Positions 15,360 to 23,576 of a stretch of DNA of 64,000 nt are shown one piece after another; the stretch's first letter is position 1, and every line of letters begins with the position of its first letter. A program made the position numbers and the translations under genes. The notes beneath the pieces were generated by a model. It was not told the origin of the DNA. It was given only the letters and a program-made list of their open reading frames with translations, and did no database searches. The stretch lies in contig NZ_CP039934.1 of NCBI RefSeq assembly GCF_009792295.1, positions 124,001-188,000 of the forward strand. Direction: 5' to 3'. Origin of the DNA: Myroides fluvii. GTDB taxonomy: Bacteria; Bacteroidota; Bacteroidia; Flavobacteriales; Flavobacteriaceae.

Positions 15360-16751
15360 ATGAACATCAAAAATAATGAAGTAGAAATAGACAAGGCTCT
15401 TCCATTTAAAAACTGTAAATTAAATAGACAGATTTACGCTACTACTTTGACAAGTATAATTGAAAATTATAATCAAGGTTTTGTTCTTGCCATCAATAAC
15501 AAATGGGGATACGGTAAAACTACATTTGTACAAATGTGGGAGCAACACTTAATAAATCAAGGCTTTCAAACGATATACTTCAATGCTTGGAAAAATGACT
15601 TTGAAGATAACCCTCTTCTTGCTTTAATAGGTGAATTGAATTCACATTTTCAACAGAACAATAATATTGCACCAGTTATTCAAAAAGCTATTACAGTAGC
15701 TAAAAATGCAGTTCCAACTTTGGTAAAGGCTGTTGTGAGCAAATATATTGATACAGAAATAATAGTAGATGCAATTGACGGAATCTCTAAAGGAACAATG
15801 GAGTTATTTGAAAAGGATATAAAAGAATATAATGATAGAAAAGAATCAATAGAAGAATTCAAAACCTCTCTTTCAAAATTCGTTGCAGATAATACAGAAG
15901 ATAAACCCCTTATTTTTATAATAGATGAATTAGATAGATGCAGGCCTAATTATTCTGTATTACTATTAGAACAGATTAAACATCTATTCTCTGTACCTAA
16001 TGTTGTCTTTATTTTATCCATTGATAAAATTCAACTAGGAAATGCTATTAAAGGTGTTTATGGTAATGATAAAATCGATTCAGAAGAATATCTTAGAAGA
16101 TTTATAGATATAGAATATTCTTTGCCTAAACCAGATAATTATATTCCTTTTCTATATGACTATTTTGATTTTAAGTCCTTTTTTTATGATTCGGATAGGA
16201 TTCAAAGATTTGGAATAAATTATAACCAAGATGACGAATTATTTCAAATATCTTGTAAGAACTTGTTGTCTAACCTAACTTTAAGACAACAAGAAAAAAT
16301 CATGTCACATATAAGAATAGTACTGAGAATATGTCCTAAAGGATATATATTTCATTCTCATCTATTAGTTTTTCTTGTCTATTGTAAAATTATACATCAA
16401 GAATTTTATTTAAAACTAATAGGAAAAGAAGATATCCAAACAGTCCATAATGATTTTTATGCTATAATTAAGCCCCTAATAAAAATTAAAGAAGATGACA
16501 TGGTTAGTTTAGAAGCATTCTTTTTACAAAGTTATTACTCTAGTTTAAGTCCTAGAAATTATGCTATTTATAACAGTAAATCTAATAGTTCAGATGACTA
16601 CGACCTGCTTATTGAATCAAAAATCAATAATGAACTCTTTATAAGAAAACTGAAGAGTATTGATTCAACTAGATTTTATAATGCGTTTTATGATTCAATT
16701 GATAATTTGCTTGATAGGATAGAACTTACTAATGGGGTAATTATCAATTAA
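15360..16751 (+). CDS. KAP family P-loop NTPase
   Basis: 463 residues. Walker A is WGYGKTT at residues 49-55, the KAP block YFNAWKNDFEDNPLLAL at 73-89, and Walker B IFIIDELDRCRP at 185-196 followed by LLEQIKHLF. A sensor-like VVFILSIDKIQL lies at 215-226, and YLRRFIDIEY near 244 may carry the arginine finger. This is the STAND-class KAP fold. No clear transmembrane segments are inserted, so it is probably soluble, unlike many KAP proteins. KAP NTPases occur in phage-exclusion and defence loci (PifA; QatA of QatABCD). The remaining ~200 residues are helical and unrecognised. The next genes are a nuclease-like and an HNH protein, 170 bp and 1.1 kb downstream on the same strand. Confidence 0.85.
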   Translation: MNIKNNEVEIDKALPFKNCKLNRQIYATTLTSIIENYNQGFVLAINNKWGYGKTTFVQMWEQHLINQGFQTIYFNAWKNDFEDNPLLALIGELNSHFQQNNNIAPVIQKAITVAKNAVPTLVKAVVSKYIDTEIIVDAIDGISKGTMELFEKDIKEYNDRKESIEEFKTSLSKFVADNTEDKPLIFIIDELDRCRPNYSVLLLEQIKHLFSVPNVVFILSIDKIQLGNAIKGVYGNDKIDSEEYLRRFIDIEYSLPKPDNYIPFLYDYFDFKSFFYDSDRIQRFGINYNQDDELFQISCKNLLSNLTLRQQEKIMSHIRIVLRICPKGYIFHSHLLVFLVYCKIIHQEFYLKLIGKEDIQTVHNDFYAIIKPLIKIKEDDMVSLEAFFLQSYYSSLSPRNYAIYNSKSNSSDDYDLLIESKINNELFIRKLKSIDSTRFYNAFYDSIDNLLDRIELTNGVIIN

Positions 16752-16921
16752 AAATATAATAAGAAATAATAGTATTTCCGGAATTCAATAATAAATATTA
16801 GGATAATTACTTTATGTTTGAAAAGAAAATAATATTATTTAATTGTTTCGAGATTCGTATTGAAATTATCTTAATAAGTAGTTATGTTAGCGGTAATCTA
16901 TCCGAAAAATCTTTATAAAAA

Positions 16922-17704
16922 ATGCAGATAAACATACAAGCATTAAAAGACTTGATTGAAACTTCAAAAACAGAAAGAGAAGTTTTAGGCAGAATAATTA
17001 ATCCAATTATCGAAAAATTCAATTTGCCACAAAAAGAAATTTTAGAAGTCTGTCAAATAGGGAAATTTGTATATAAAATAGATTGCGAAATAAATATTGT
17101 AGATAAACCAAAACCGCCAAGGCCAGACTTTATAATTGAATATGACTCAAAACTAGTAGGATTAGAACACACAAGAATATTTAGTGAGAATGCAGACAAT
17201 TATAATCGTACTAAATCTATTATAGAATATTCAGAAAAAGTTTATAGAAAAATATTTCCAGAAGATAAAGTTCACGCAACTATTTCAATCATTGATGACA
17301 ATATTGAATATAAACAAAGTGAAAAAAAATCAATAGCAATCGAAATTGCTAAATACGTTAATTGTGTAAAAAATCAAATTGCAGTAGAAAAGCCAACATT
17401 TATTGAAAATGTTAGAACAAGAATACATTCACAGATTGACTTTACTTATAAAGAAAAAAAATGGGAAGCTGGATATTTGACTAAAGAACGTTTAGAAGAA
17501 GCAATTCGGAAAAAAGAAACAAGACTTGAAATTTATAAAAAAGGAGAAACAGAAATTTTAGAGTATTGGTTAGTGCTTTTAATTGGTTCACTTTCATCGG
17601 CATCCTATGAATTAAAGGAGAATGAAAACTATGAAATGTTATCTGAGTTTGATAGAGTATATTTAATGACTGACTTTGATGCAGAAATTATTAGAATAGC
17701 ATAA
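16922..17704 (+). CDS. Hypothetical protein with nuclease-like PD...E motif
   Basis: 260 residues, soluble. An N-terminal helical part (ETSKTEREVLGRIINPIIEK) is followed at about residues 72-93 by PRPDFIIEYDSKLVGLEHTR. The order PD, spacer, hydrophobic strand, G-[IL]-E-x-T matches the core of some PD-(D/E)xK-type nucleases, but the usual lysine is replaced by His, so activity is uncertain. Upstream the sequence GTTATGTTAGCGGTAA (about 16883) resembles ends of cassette-like elements in this region. Together with the KAP NTPase before it and the HNH protein after it, it may form a defence-type set, though spacing of 166-170 bp suggests separate promoters. Confidence 0.55.
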   Translation: MQINIQALKDLIETSKTEREVLGRIINPIIEKFNLPQKEILEVCQIGKFVYKIDCEINIVDKPKPPRPDFIIEYDSKLVGLEHTRIFSENADNYNRTKSIIEYSEKVYRKIFPEDKVHATISIIDDNIEYKQSEKKSIAIEIAKYVNCVKNQIAVEKPTFIENVRTRIHSQIDFTYKEKKWEAGYLTKERLEEAIRKKETRLEIYKKGETEILEYWLVLLIGSLSSASYELKENENYEMLSEFDRVYLMTDFDAEIIRIA

Positions 17705-17870
17705 AGTTTTCACAATGTGGTTGGTTTAGTTTATAATTAGGAATTCAAATAGATTATTTCTTTTTGTTAAAGAATTTAAACATCCCAATCATAGTTTAAA
17801 ACTTTCGTAATAAGGTGCGCACAACAGTTTAAAAAAGTGAACATCCCAATTGTTAAACAATATAAATGAC

Positions 17871-18464
17871 ATGGAATTGAAAAGCTATACAGATCTTCAA
17901 AAAGAAAAACAAAGCAACCATGAACCTATTTTTTATTCTGATCTTCTTAATACACTTGAGTGGAAGAACAGAAGAAAAGTTATTTTGAATAGAGATAATA
18001 ATATTTGTAAAAAATGTAAATCTGAACCATCAGAATTCATATGTGGAAAACCTTATAGGAAAACTACGAAAGAAGAAAAAGAAGCTGCTATAAAAAAATA
18101 TAAAGAAAGTGATATAGCTAAAAAATGGTTCGCTAGACTTGGAAGACATGCTAAAGCAGCAATTCCTATTTCTACCCTAACAGACAAACCAATAATTTTA
18201 CATGTACATCATAAATATTATATAAAAGGTAAATTGCCTTGGGATTATTTAGATGATGCTTTGATAACGTTGTGCCATGGTTGTCATCAAGAGACACATG
18301 ACACAGAAGAAATTCCTGTCTATACTGACGAGAAAATGATTGACAAAATGGATTTAACATCATGTGATAGATGTAATGGGAGCGGATATTTATCTGAATT
18401 CCATTATTATCAAAATGGCATATGTTTTAAATGTAAAGGAAATAAATTTCTGGAACTAATCTAA
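17871..18464 (+). CDS. HNH endonuclease with C-terminal zinc ribbon
   Basis: 197 residues from ATG 17871 (the upstream TTG at 17850 lacks a better context). The HNH core is visible: CKKC at residues 46-49, LHVHHKYY at 110-117 with His113/His114, then a Cys pair in LCHGCHQETH with His139 and His143. A second zinc ribbon CDRC...CFKC (165-188) with a DnaJ-like CxxCxGxG pattern closes the protein. HNH nucleases of this form are standalone or restriction-type DNases. It follows the nuclease-like gene by 166 bp. A 63-bp repeat (17785-17847) lies in the upstream gap and recurs at 20537. Confidence 0.8.
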   Translation: MELKSYTDLQKEKQSNHEPIFYSDLLNTLEWKNRRKVILNRDNNICKKCKSEPSEFICGKPYRKTTKEEKEAAIKKYKESDIAKKWFARLGRHAKAAIPISTLTDKPIILHVHHKYYIKGKLPWDYLDDALITLCHGCHQETHDTEEIPVYTDEKMIDKMDLTSCDRCNGSGYLSEFHYYQNGICFKCKGNKFLELI

Positions 18465-18603
18465 GTAAAATAAAACGCTTAGATAGGTTCATTTAAAACT
18501 AAACTAATCCTTGAAACAAGAAGTGAACTATATTAGAATATATAAATAGGAGCCCATAACTTTCCAAATTAGCTACTCACCCCAATCCAAGAAAGTGCCC
18601 CGT

Positions 18604-18798
18604 TATTTATAAAGCATACGGCATAAAAGAGGCTAACCCTCTTTCTCAACAAAAACCGATAACGCTCGTTATCGGTTTTTGTTGTTTATTTACCCAAAGG
18701 GCAATATATACTCCTCTCTTCTACTCTCTTCCTGTTTTTTGAGCATCAAAACAAAACCTATACTACCTGTATAGTATGGCTTTGCAATGCAGGAACAA
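18604..18798. repeat. ~195 bp direct repeat, copy A (with tRNA-Ser-like 3' end and terminator)
   Basis: It matches 20600-20793 over about 195 bp with scattered differences. It contains CCCTCTTTCTC (18637-18647), identical to the last 11 bases of the tRNA-Ser acceptor/T region, followed by a terminator hairpin like that after the tRNA, then TCTTCCTGTTTTTTGAGCAT and GCAGGAACAA. The flanking 18465-18603 and 18799-19161 hold no gene except the diverged remnant at 18863-19009. Confidence 0.75.
18651..18680. terminator. Terminator-like hairpin in repeat copy A
   Basis: AAAAACCGATAACG pairs with CGTTATCGGTTTTT around a 2-nt loop; perfect 14-bp arms, usable in both directions. Confidence 0.7.
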
Positions 18799-19161
18799 CT
18801 TTAAAGTATACTAATAAAATTACCACAAAGGTAACAGCAAAGGTAACAGCTAGTTATGTTTTGAGGCACTCAAAATTGAAATAGAACTTCTCTCCTATTT
18901 GCTTTTGCAGAGTGCTGGAAAACAACTCCGAAGTCGATCGTTTTTTATTGAGATAGAAGATGAATCTTTAATAGTTGAGATTTTTAAAACTATGTTTCCG
19001 ATTTACATTTAAGTATTTTGATCTCATAAAAAAAAACAATACTCTTTTTATTTTAATAAAATTGTCTGAATATTTTTTTTTAAAACTTTAACTAATTGTT
19101 TTTTCTATAATTTTTTTATTATATTGCATTAAATTAATGTTAAATAATTAAAATTTATATC

Positions 19162-19712
19162 ATGAGAAAACTATTTTTTTATTAACTGGAATTTTATTTT
19201 CATCACTTATCCTTTCTTGTAGTGATGAAAATAAAGAAGTGTTCAATAACACGCAAAAAATCGTTGATATTAGCAATGAAGAAGTAGAAGCAAAACCCAT
19301 TCCTGATTTTGATGTTAATGATTTTAGAATCGTAATCTATTTGAAACTTTTAAAAGTTCCTAAAAGGATTAGCCCAACAGGTGGAGGTGGTGGTATTGAT
19401 TGCTCTTTTGGATTTGGAGTATGTGGTGGTATACTTATCACGTGGTATCAAGTTCCATATAAACATAAACCTGAAGTTTTAGAAAATGAAGATGTTGCCT
19501 TGGTTTATAAAGTTGACAAAGATAATAAGAGAGTAATTTTTTACGCCCCAAATAGTTTAACTTCTTTAAATGAATTTAGTCAATCTGATGTTGCTGAATT
19601 TACTATCTATGAAGATATGGTAGTTGAAAAAGGTGTAGTATTAAAACCAGGAGATTACCCTAAACAATATGACAGTAAAGGGAATTATGCTTATGCAGTA
19701 GATATATATTAA
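19162..19712 (+). pseudogene. Lipoprotein gene with one-base deletion in a T7 run
   Basis: ATG 19162 begins MRKLFF, then a T7 run (19174-19180) shifts into TAA. With one more T the frame joins LLTGILFSSLILSCSDENKE, a classical lipoprotein signal with lipobox SLILSC, and continues unbroken to TAA at 19712. The mature part has a Gly-rich loop (PTGGGGGID) and Trp/Tyr-rich strands (GILITWYQVPYKHKP). The uninterrupted body (from 19239) shows the gene is otherwise intact. Either it is a pseudogene, the run is misread, or the homopolymer is a phase-variable switch. It is followed 9 bp later by a secreted protein gene, and both lie between ~195 bp direct repeats. Confidence 0.65.
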
Positions 19713-19721
19713 TATTTTTTT

Positions 19722-20294
19722 ATGAGAAAATTTTTTAAAATTATTATATTCCTATTTCCATTTATTGTATTTGGGCAAGGAATGGAAATAAAAGACACTC
19801 CTAAAGAGTATGTTGATCATATAGTTAATATATGGGAAGTTGATAGTAATAAAATTGTATACATTTCAAATGAAACATCACTCTTTAAATTAGCCTCTAA
19901 CTTTCATGAATCTGTATTATCTTTTGTAGAAGGGAAGCTTTCTACAAGTGCTGAAATTTTAGACGGAAGAAGAAAACGGAATAAAAAAGTTTGCGGACTA
20001 GCTTTGAATAATTTGGACATTGAAAATGTGAGAAAACATTTAAGAAAAGGAAAAGATTACACTAAAATTAAATTAAAAAGGATTGTAGATGACACGGAAT
20101 TTAATTTTGGAAATGATAGTATGACCGCAGTACTAGTTTATTCAAAAAAACTAGATTACGTCATAAATGATTATTTTAAAGTATTAAAGGAATTTTCGGA
20201 TAAAGGGATGGATTATGTTATTATCACGATGGACAATGAAATATCGAGTCAAATTCCAGGGGCATTAAGTCAAGGACAAGGTGTATCATTTTAA
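19722..20294 (+). CDS. Secreted hypothetical protein
   Basis: 190 residues with a Sec signal peptide (MRKFFKIIIFLFPFIVFGQG, cleavage after FG/Q), a typical Bacteroidetes signal ending in Q. The mature protein is alpha/beta with no recognised domain; it contains basic KGKDYTKIKLKRIVDD. It starts 9 bp after the lipoprotein gene, so they form an operon, and ends at a strong terminator (20306-20345). The pair is bracketed by direct repeats, suggesting movement as a unit. Function unknown. Confidence 0.65.
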   Translation: MRKFFKIIIFLFPFIVFGQGMEIKDTPKEYVDHIVNIWEVDSNKIVYISNETSLFKLASNFHESVLSFVEGKLSTSAEILDGRRKRNKKVCGLALNNLDIENVRKHLRKGKDYTKIKLKRIVDDTEFNFGNDSMTAVLVYSKKLDYVINDYFKVLKEFSDKGMDYVIITMDNEISSQIPGALSQGQGVSF

Positions 20295-20305
20295 TATTTA
20301 AAAAC

Positions 20306-20345
20306 AATAAGTAAGCCCTGATATTATTAGGGCTTACTTATTTTT
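20306..20345 (+). terminator. Rho-independent terminator
   Basis: AATAAGTAAGCCCT pairs with AGGGCTTACTTATT, followed by a T-rich stretch. It ends the 19162-20294 operon. Confidence 0.85.
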
Positions 20346-20599
20346 ATTTCCCCATTCTTTAGAGGTAGTTAATACCTAAATTATAAATTTTATGATTAAA
20401 AATAAATATCAAAAATGATTATTAATAAAGGGAAAAAATAATTAAATCATACAAAACATCATAAACAGTACTTTTTTTATTACACAAATACTTGCCATAT
20501 AAATTACGTATTTTTACTTTTTAGAATCAAACGATTCCAATCATAGTGTAAAACTTTCCGAATAAGGTGCTCACGACAATCCAAAAAAGTGAATATCCC

Positions 20600-20793
20600 T
20601 ATTTATAAAGCATACGGAGTAAAAGAGACTAACCCTCTTTCTCTACAAAAACCGATAGCGCTTGTTATTGGTTTTTTTGTTTATTTACCCAAAAGGCAAT
20701 AGGTACTCCCTTTCTTCTACTCTCTTCCTGTTTTTTGAGCATGAAAATAAGCACAATGCTGCCTGTATAGTATGCCTTTCAATGCAGGAACAA
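20600..20793. repeat. ~195 bp direct repeat, copy B
   Basis: Partner of 18604-18798, with the same CCCTCTTTCTC block (20633-20643) and terminator-like hairpin (20647-20678). Directly upstream, 20537-20599 matches 17785-17847 (CCAATCATAG, AATAAGGTGC, AAAAAAGTGAA), so the full element here is about 257 bp and the other two sites hold parts of it. Confidence 0.75.
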
Positions 20794-20829
20794 ATCGAAG
20801 CCTAGCGAAAATAAATCGCTCCAATTCCC

Positions 20830-20935
20830 CCCTTGTTGGTCTCATTTGCATGGTGGACTCAGAGGATGCGACCCTTCGTTGCCTCAGGGTGACATACTGG
20901 ATGGAAGTACGGTCTGGGAATACTCTCGTACATTC
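20830..20935. repeat. Direct repeat next to IS21 remnant, left copy
   Basis: Shares CCCTTGTT, then GGTGGACTCAGAGGATG and TGACCCTTC-like and GAAGTACGGTCTGGG blocks with 21355-21486. The two copies flank the istB remnant. No gene in it. Confidence 0.6.
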
Positions 20936-20989
20936 AAATGTATCCACCCGAGCAAGTACATCTTGTGAGATATAATTATTCTATAGTGT

Positions 20990-21280
20990 CTGTATGTAAC
21001 TTATCAGAGAGAAATCAAGAAGGTACTTAAATGTGACTTGCTTATTTTGGATGATTTTGGACTACAACCTTTTGATAATCTGATTAGAGAAGCGCTCTTT
21101 GATATCGTTGATCAAAGGTATAATCAAGCTTCTATTATTTTATCCTCACAAATACCTGTAGCTGCTTGGTATCCTTTAATCGGGGAAAATACTATTGCAG
21201 ATGCGGTTCTTGATCGAATCGTCAACTCTTCTCATAGAATAGATCTTAATGGAGAATCAATGAGGAAGACAAACTTTTAG
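20990..21280 (+). pseudogene. IS21-family IstB ATPase, C-terminal remnant
   Basis: About 95 codons (REIKKVLKCDLLILDDFGLQ, then ALFDIVDQRYNQASIILSSQ and AVLDRIVNSSHRIDLNGESM) match the second half of IstB: Walker B LLILDDFG, the sensor strand IILSSQIP, and the end DRIV..SHRI.L.GESMR. The Walker A half and istA are missing. IstB is the transposition helper ATPase of IS21 elements. It is a dead fragment. Confidence 0.8.
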
Positions 21281-21354
21281 CGTTTGAAATAACTTTTTTT
21301 GTATTATTGTATAACTTTTAAAAGTGGCACCATTTGACTGAAATAACCACACAA

Positions 21355-21486
21355 CCCTTGTTCTTCCCATTTGCGTGGTGGACTCAGAGGATGTGACCCT
21401 TCCCCTTCCTTCGTCAAGATGACAACGCCTTCTCATGGACATACTGAGCGGAAGTACGGTCTGGGTTGGAATACTCTCGAGCATTC
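21355..21486. repeat. Direct repeat next to IS21 remnant, right copy
   Basis: Diverged copy of 20830-20935 with about 26 extra bases. It lies between the IS21 and IS66 remnants. Confidence 0.55.
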
Positions 21487-21490
21487 TAAT

Positions 21491-21673
21491 ATCTATCTGT
21501 AAATTTCCATCATATAAATACGCACTTAGGTTATCCCATCTAGTTTGGGAGTAAGCAAAAGCTTTGCCTACTTGATTTTTAGGTAAGGTCAATTTCATTT
21601 GATTGCCTCGACGATTGATAAAAACATAGACGCTCTCATTATGAGCCACTTGATTCAGCTCATTTAGGATAAT
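21491..21673 (-). pseudogene. IS66-family transposase remnant (TnpB-TnpC junction)
   Basis: On the minus strand one frame reads ESVYVFINRRGNQMKLT, which matches the end of IS66 TnpB (Orf2), directly joined to LPKNQVGKAFAYSQTRWDNL and SAYLYDGNLQID, the C-terminal block of the IS66 transposase TnpC just before its conserved NN. The parts normally lie more than 1 kb apart, so an internal deletion fused them. Non-functional. Confidence 0.6.
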
Positions 21674-21691
21674 TATGTAAGCAAAAATGTT

Positions 21692-21699
21692 TATATTTG
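21692..21699 (+). promoter_or_regulatory. -7 element of the AbiE-type operon
   Basis: TATATTTG matches TAnnTTTG. It lies 5 bp before the ATG at 21704, so transcription would begin about at the start codon, which predicts a leaderless mRNA. No clear -33 TTG. Confidence 0.45.
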
Positions 21700-21703
21700 T
21701 ACT

Positions 21704-22207
21704 ATGATTAAGCAATTTGAGAAATATAAAGGAATACATCCGGGTATTGTACTTGATAGAGAATTAAAAAAACGTTCTATCAAACAACGTCCTTTTGCTT
21801 TGTCTTTAGAGGAACATCCTCAAACGTTTAATGCTATTACCAAAGGTAAAAGAGGTATCAGCACGGCATTGGCATTGAAGATTGAGCGAGAACTTGGGTT
21901 GGAAGAAGGTACTTTGGTGATATTGCAAGCCTATTATGATATTCAAAAAATCAAAGAAAAAGAAAGCAAAAGCACTCCTGATCTACATATCCTGAGTAAA
22001 GCTTTGTTTTGGGATACGGATATTCAACACATCGATTGGAATCGACAATACAGAGCTGTTATTCAACGTGTTTTTGAGCGAGGAAATGAGAATGACAAAA
22101 ATGAGATTATCCGCTTTTATGGTACTGAAAAAGTAAACCAAGCTTTGCAGGAGTCCAATATCAGAAACCCTTACACGATTTATAGATCCAATAAAACTAC
22201 AGGCTAA
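21704..22207 (+). CDS. HTH antitoxin with DUF6922-like C-terminus (AbiEi role)
   Basis: 167 residues. The N-terminal XRE-like helix-turn-helix (GIHPGIVLDRELKKRSIKQR, then ITKGKRGISTALALKIEREL) is followed by a C-terminal domain with LSKALFWDTDIQHIDWNRQY and VIQRVFERG, the pattern of DUF6922 proteins found next to AbiEii-type nucleotidyltransferases. It is expected to repress the operon and counteract the toxin. The toxin gene starts 2 bp after its stop. The operon sits directly right of the IS66 remnant. Confidence 0.75.
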   Translation: MIKQFEKYKGIHPGIVLDRELKKRSIKQRPFALSLEEHPQTFNAITKGKRGISTALALKIERELGLEEGTLVILQAYYDIQKIKEKESKSTPDLHILSKALFWDTDIQHIDWNRQYRAVIQRVFERGNENDKNEIIRFYGTEKVNQALQESNIRNPYTIYRSNKTTG

Positions 22208-22209
22208 TT

Positions 22210-22896
22210 ATGATGTATTATAACACGGTCAATGATCTTTTAAAAAGCACATTGATTACGCTAATGGAGTCCTCTGTATTTCAGCCTTTTCGTTTAGTAG
22301 GCGGTACAGCATTAAGCCTTCAATTAGGACATCGTTTGTCTATAGATATAGATTTGTTTAGTGATGCCCCTTATGATTCTATTGATTTTAAAGCTATTGA
22401 TGAATTCATAGAAAATACATTTCCCTACCACCATCATTTTTCAAATCTTAATCCGGCAATGGGTAAATCTTACAGTGTGGGTACAGATAAGGAAAATGTG
22501 GTAAAATTAGATGTGTTTTATACGGATACTTTTATACACTCTCCTTTGATTGTGGATGAAATCAGAATGGCTACTACCGAAGAAATCATTGCTATGAAAA
22601 TTGATGTAGTACAACGTATAGGTCGCAAGAAAGATTTCTGGGATTTGCATGAATTACTACTCCAATACACTATTTCTACCATGCTTTCTCTCCATCAGGA
22701 ACGTTATCCTTACACACATGATGAAGAACTTATATTGGATAATCTCATTAATTTTGAACTTGCTGATGATGATTTTGATCCAATCTGTTTAAAAGGGAAA
22801 TATTGGGAATTTATAAAGGAGGATATTGTTGATACAGTAAAAGCCAATTATATTGATTTTTATCTTAAATTTACACAAAAAATATTATCTTTTTAA
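22210..22896 (+). CDS. Nucleotidyltransferase, AbiEii/AbiGii toxin family
   Basis: 228 residues. The signature LVGGTALSLQLGHRLSIDID (residues 29-48) holds the GG of the nucleotidyltransferase fold and the metal-binding Asp46/Asp48. A third acidic position lies in VVKLDVFYTD, and the KxD..QR..KKDFWDL block follows. AbiEii-type proteins transfer nucleotides to tRNA or other targets and act in abortive infection and toxin-antitoxin systems. It is in an operon with its HTH partner (2 bp spacing), which fits a type IV-like or related module. All key residues appear present. Confidence 0.85.
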   Translation: MMYYNTVNDLLKSTLITLMESSVFQPFRLVGGTALSLQLGHRLSIDIDLFSDAPYDSIDFKAIDEFIENTFPYHHHFSNLNPAMGKSYSVGTDKENVVKLDVFYTDTFIHSPLIVDEIRMATTEEIIAMKIDVVQRIGRKKDFWDLHELLLQYTISTMLSLHQERYPYTHDEELILDNLINFELADDDFDPICLKGKYWEFIKEDIVDTVKANYIDFYLKFTQKILSF

Positions 22897-22906
22897 ATTA
22901 AACAAA

Positions 22907-23203
22907 ATGATTAAAACTACAATGAAAATGATGACAGTTGTATGTACTGTATCAATGTTATTAACTTCTTGTTATTCTTACACCAGTGTAGTAGGAAGTG
23001 GAGCCCAAGGTAACAATCAAACGACAAAATGGAATCACTATGTAATTTATGGATTAGCACCCGTTGGAGTTTCTGACTCAAAACAAATGGCTGACGGAGC
23101 AGCAAATTACACAGTCCATACAAGACAGTCTTTTGTGAACGGATTAGTTTCTGCTATAACTTTCGGAATATATACACCTTCAACAACGACCGTAACCAAA
23201 TAA
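22907..23203 (+). CDS. Bor-like lipoprotein
   Basis: 98 residues from ATG 22907. The signal peptide ends in lipobox LLTSC with Cys22. The mature part (HYVIYGLAPVGVSDSKQMAD, then TRQSFVNGLVSAITFGIYTP) matches Bor/Iss-family outer-membrane lipoproteins as annotated in Bacteroidetes. In enterobacteria Bor affects serum resistance; the role here is unknown. The ATG follows the AbiEii stop by 10 bp, so it may be transcribed with the module. Confidence 0.75.
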   Translation: MIKTTMKMMTVVCTVSMLLTSCYSYTSVVGSGAQGNNQTTKWNHYVIYGLAPVGVSDSKQMADGAANYTVHTRQSFVNGLVSAITFGIYTPSTTTVTK

Positions 23204-23256
23204 CATCTAACGCAGAGAGTTTGTTATTTAATATCAAACTCTCTTGTTTAAATTTT

Positions 23257-23445
23257 ATGAAAAAAATACTTTTTTATCTATCATTAGGAATATCAATTCT
23301 CTTATTAATCAATATTTTAAATATTTTGATATCTGATTTAAATCGACTTACCGAATATGGATATGGTTACTTAACAGGAAAAGTGATTTTATTAGTTGTT
23401 TTCACAACAATTGTACTGATAACTATAAAACATAGAACTAAATAA
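23257..23445 (+). CDS. Small two-helix membrane protein
   Basis: 62 residues from ATG 23257 (MKKILFYLSLGISILLLINI), with hydrophobic helices at about 4-26 and 38-56. No family is recognised. It lies 53 bp after the Bor-like gene on the same strand. The start was chosen because upstream in-frame codons are AT-rich noncoding and MKK gives a normal N-terminus. Confidence 0.5.
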   Translation: MKKILFYLSLGISILLLINILNILISDLNRLTEYGYGYLTGKVILLVVFTTIVLITIKHRTK

Positions 23446-23576
23446 AAACGGTAAAAAGGAACTACTTACAATATATTTTTGGCCCAGTTAAGTGTTTAAA
23501 TTGAATTTTATTTCTAATTCCCACCACTGTGTTAAGCTTAAAACATTACCCTTACTTTCACCTACGAAACCAAAAA

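Noticed and set aside
20717..20975. Two opposite ~70-codon frames left of the IS21 remnant
   Set aside because: They read through direct repeats in both strands, and the same repeats at 21355-21486 do not keep the frame.
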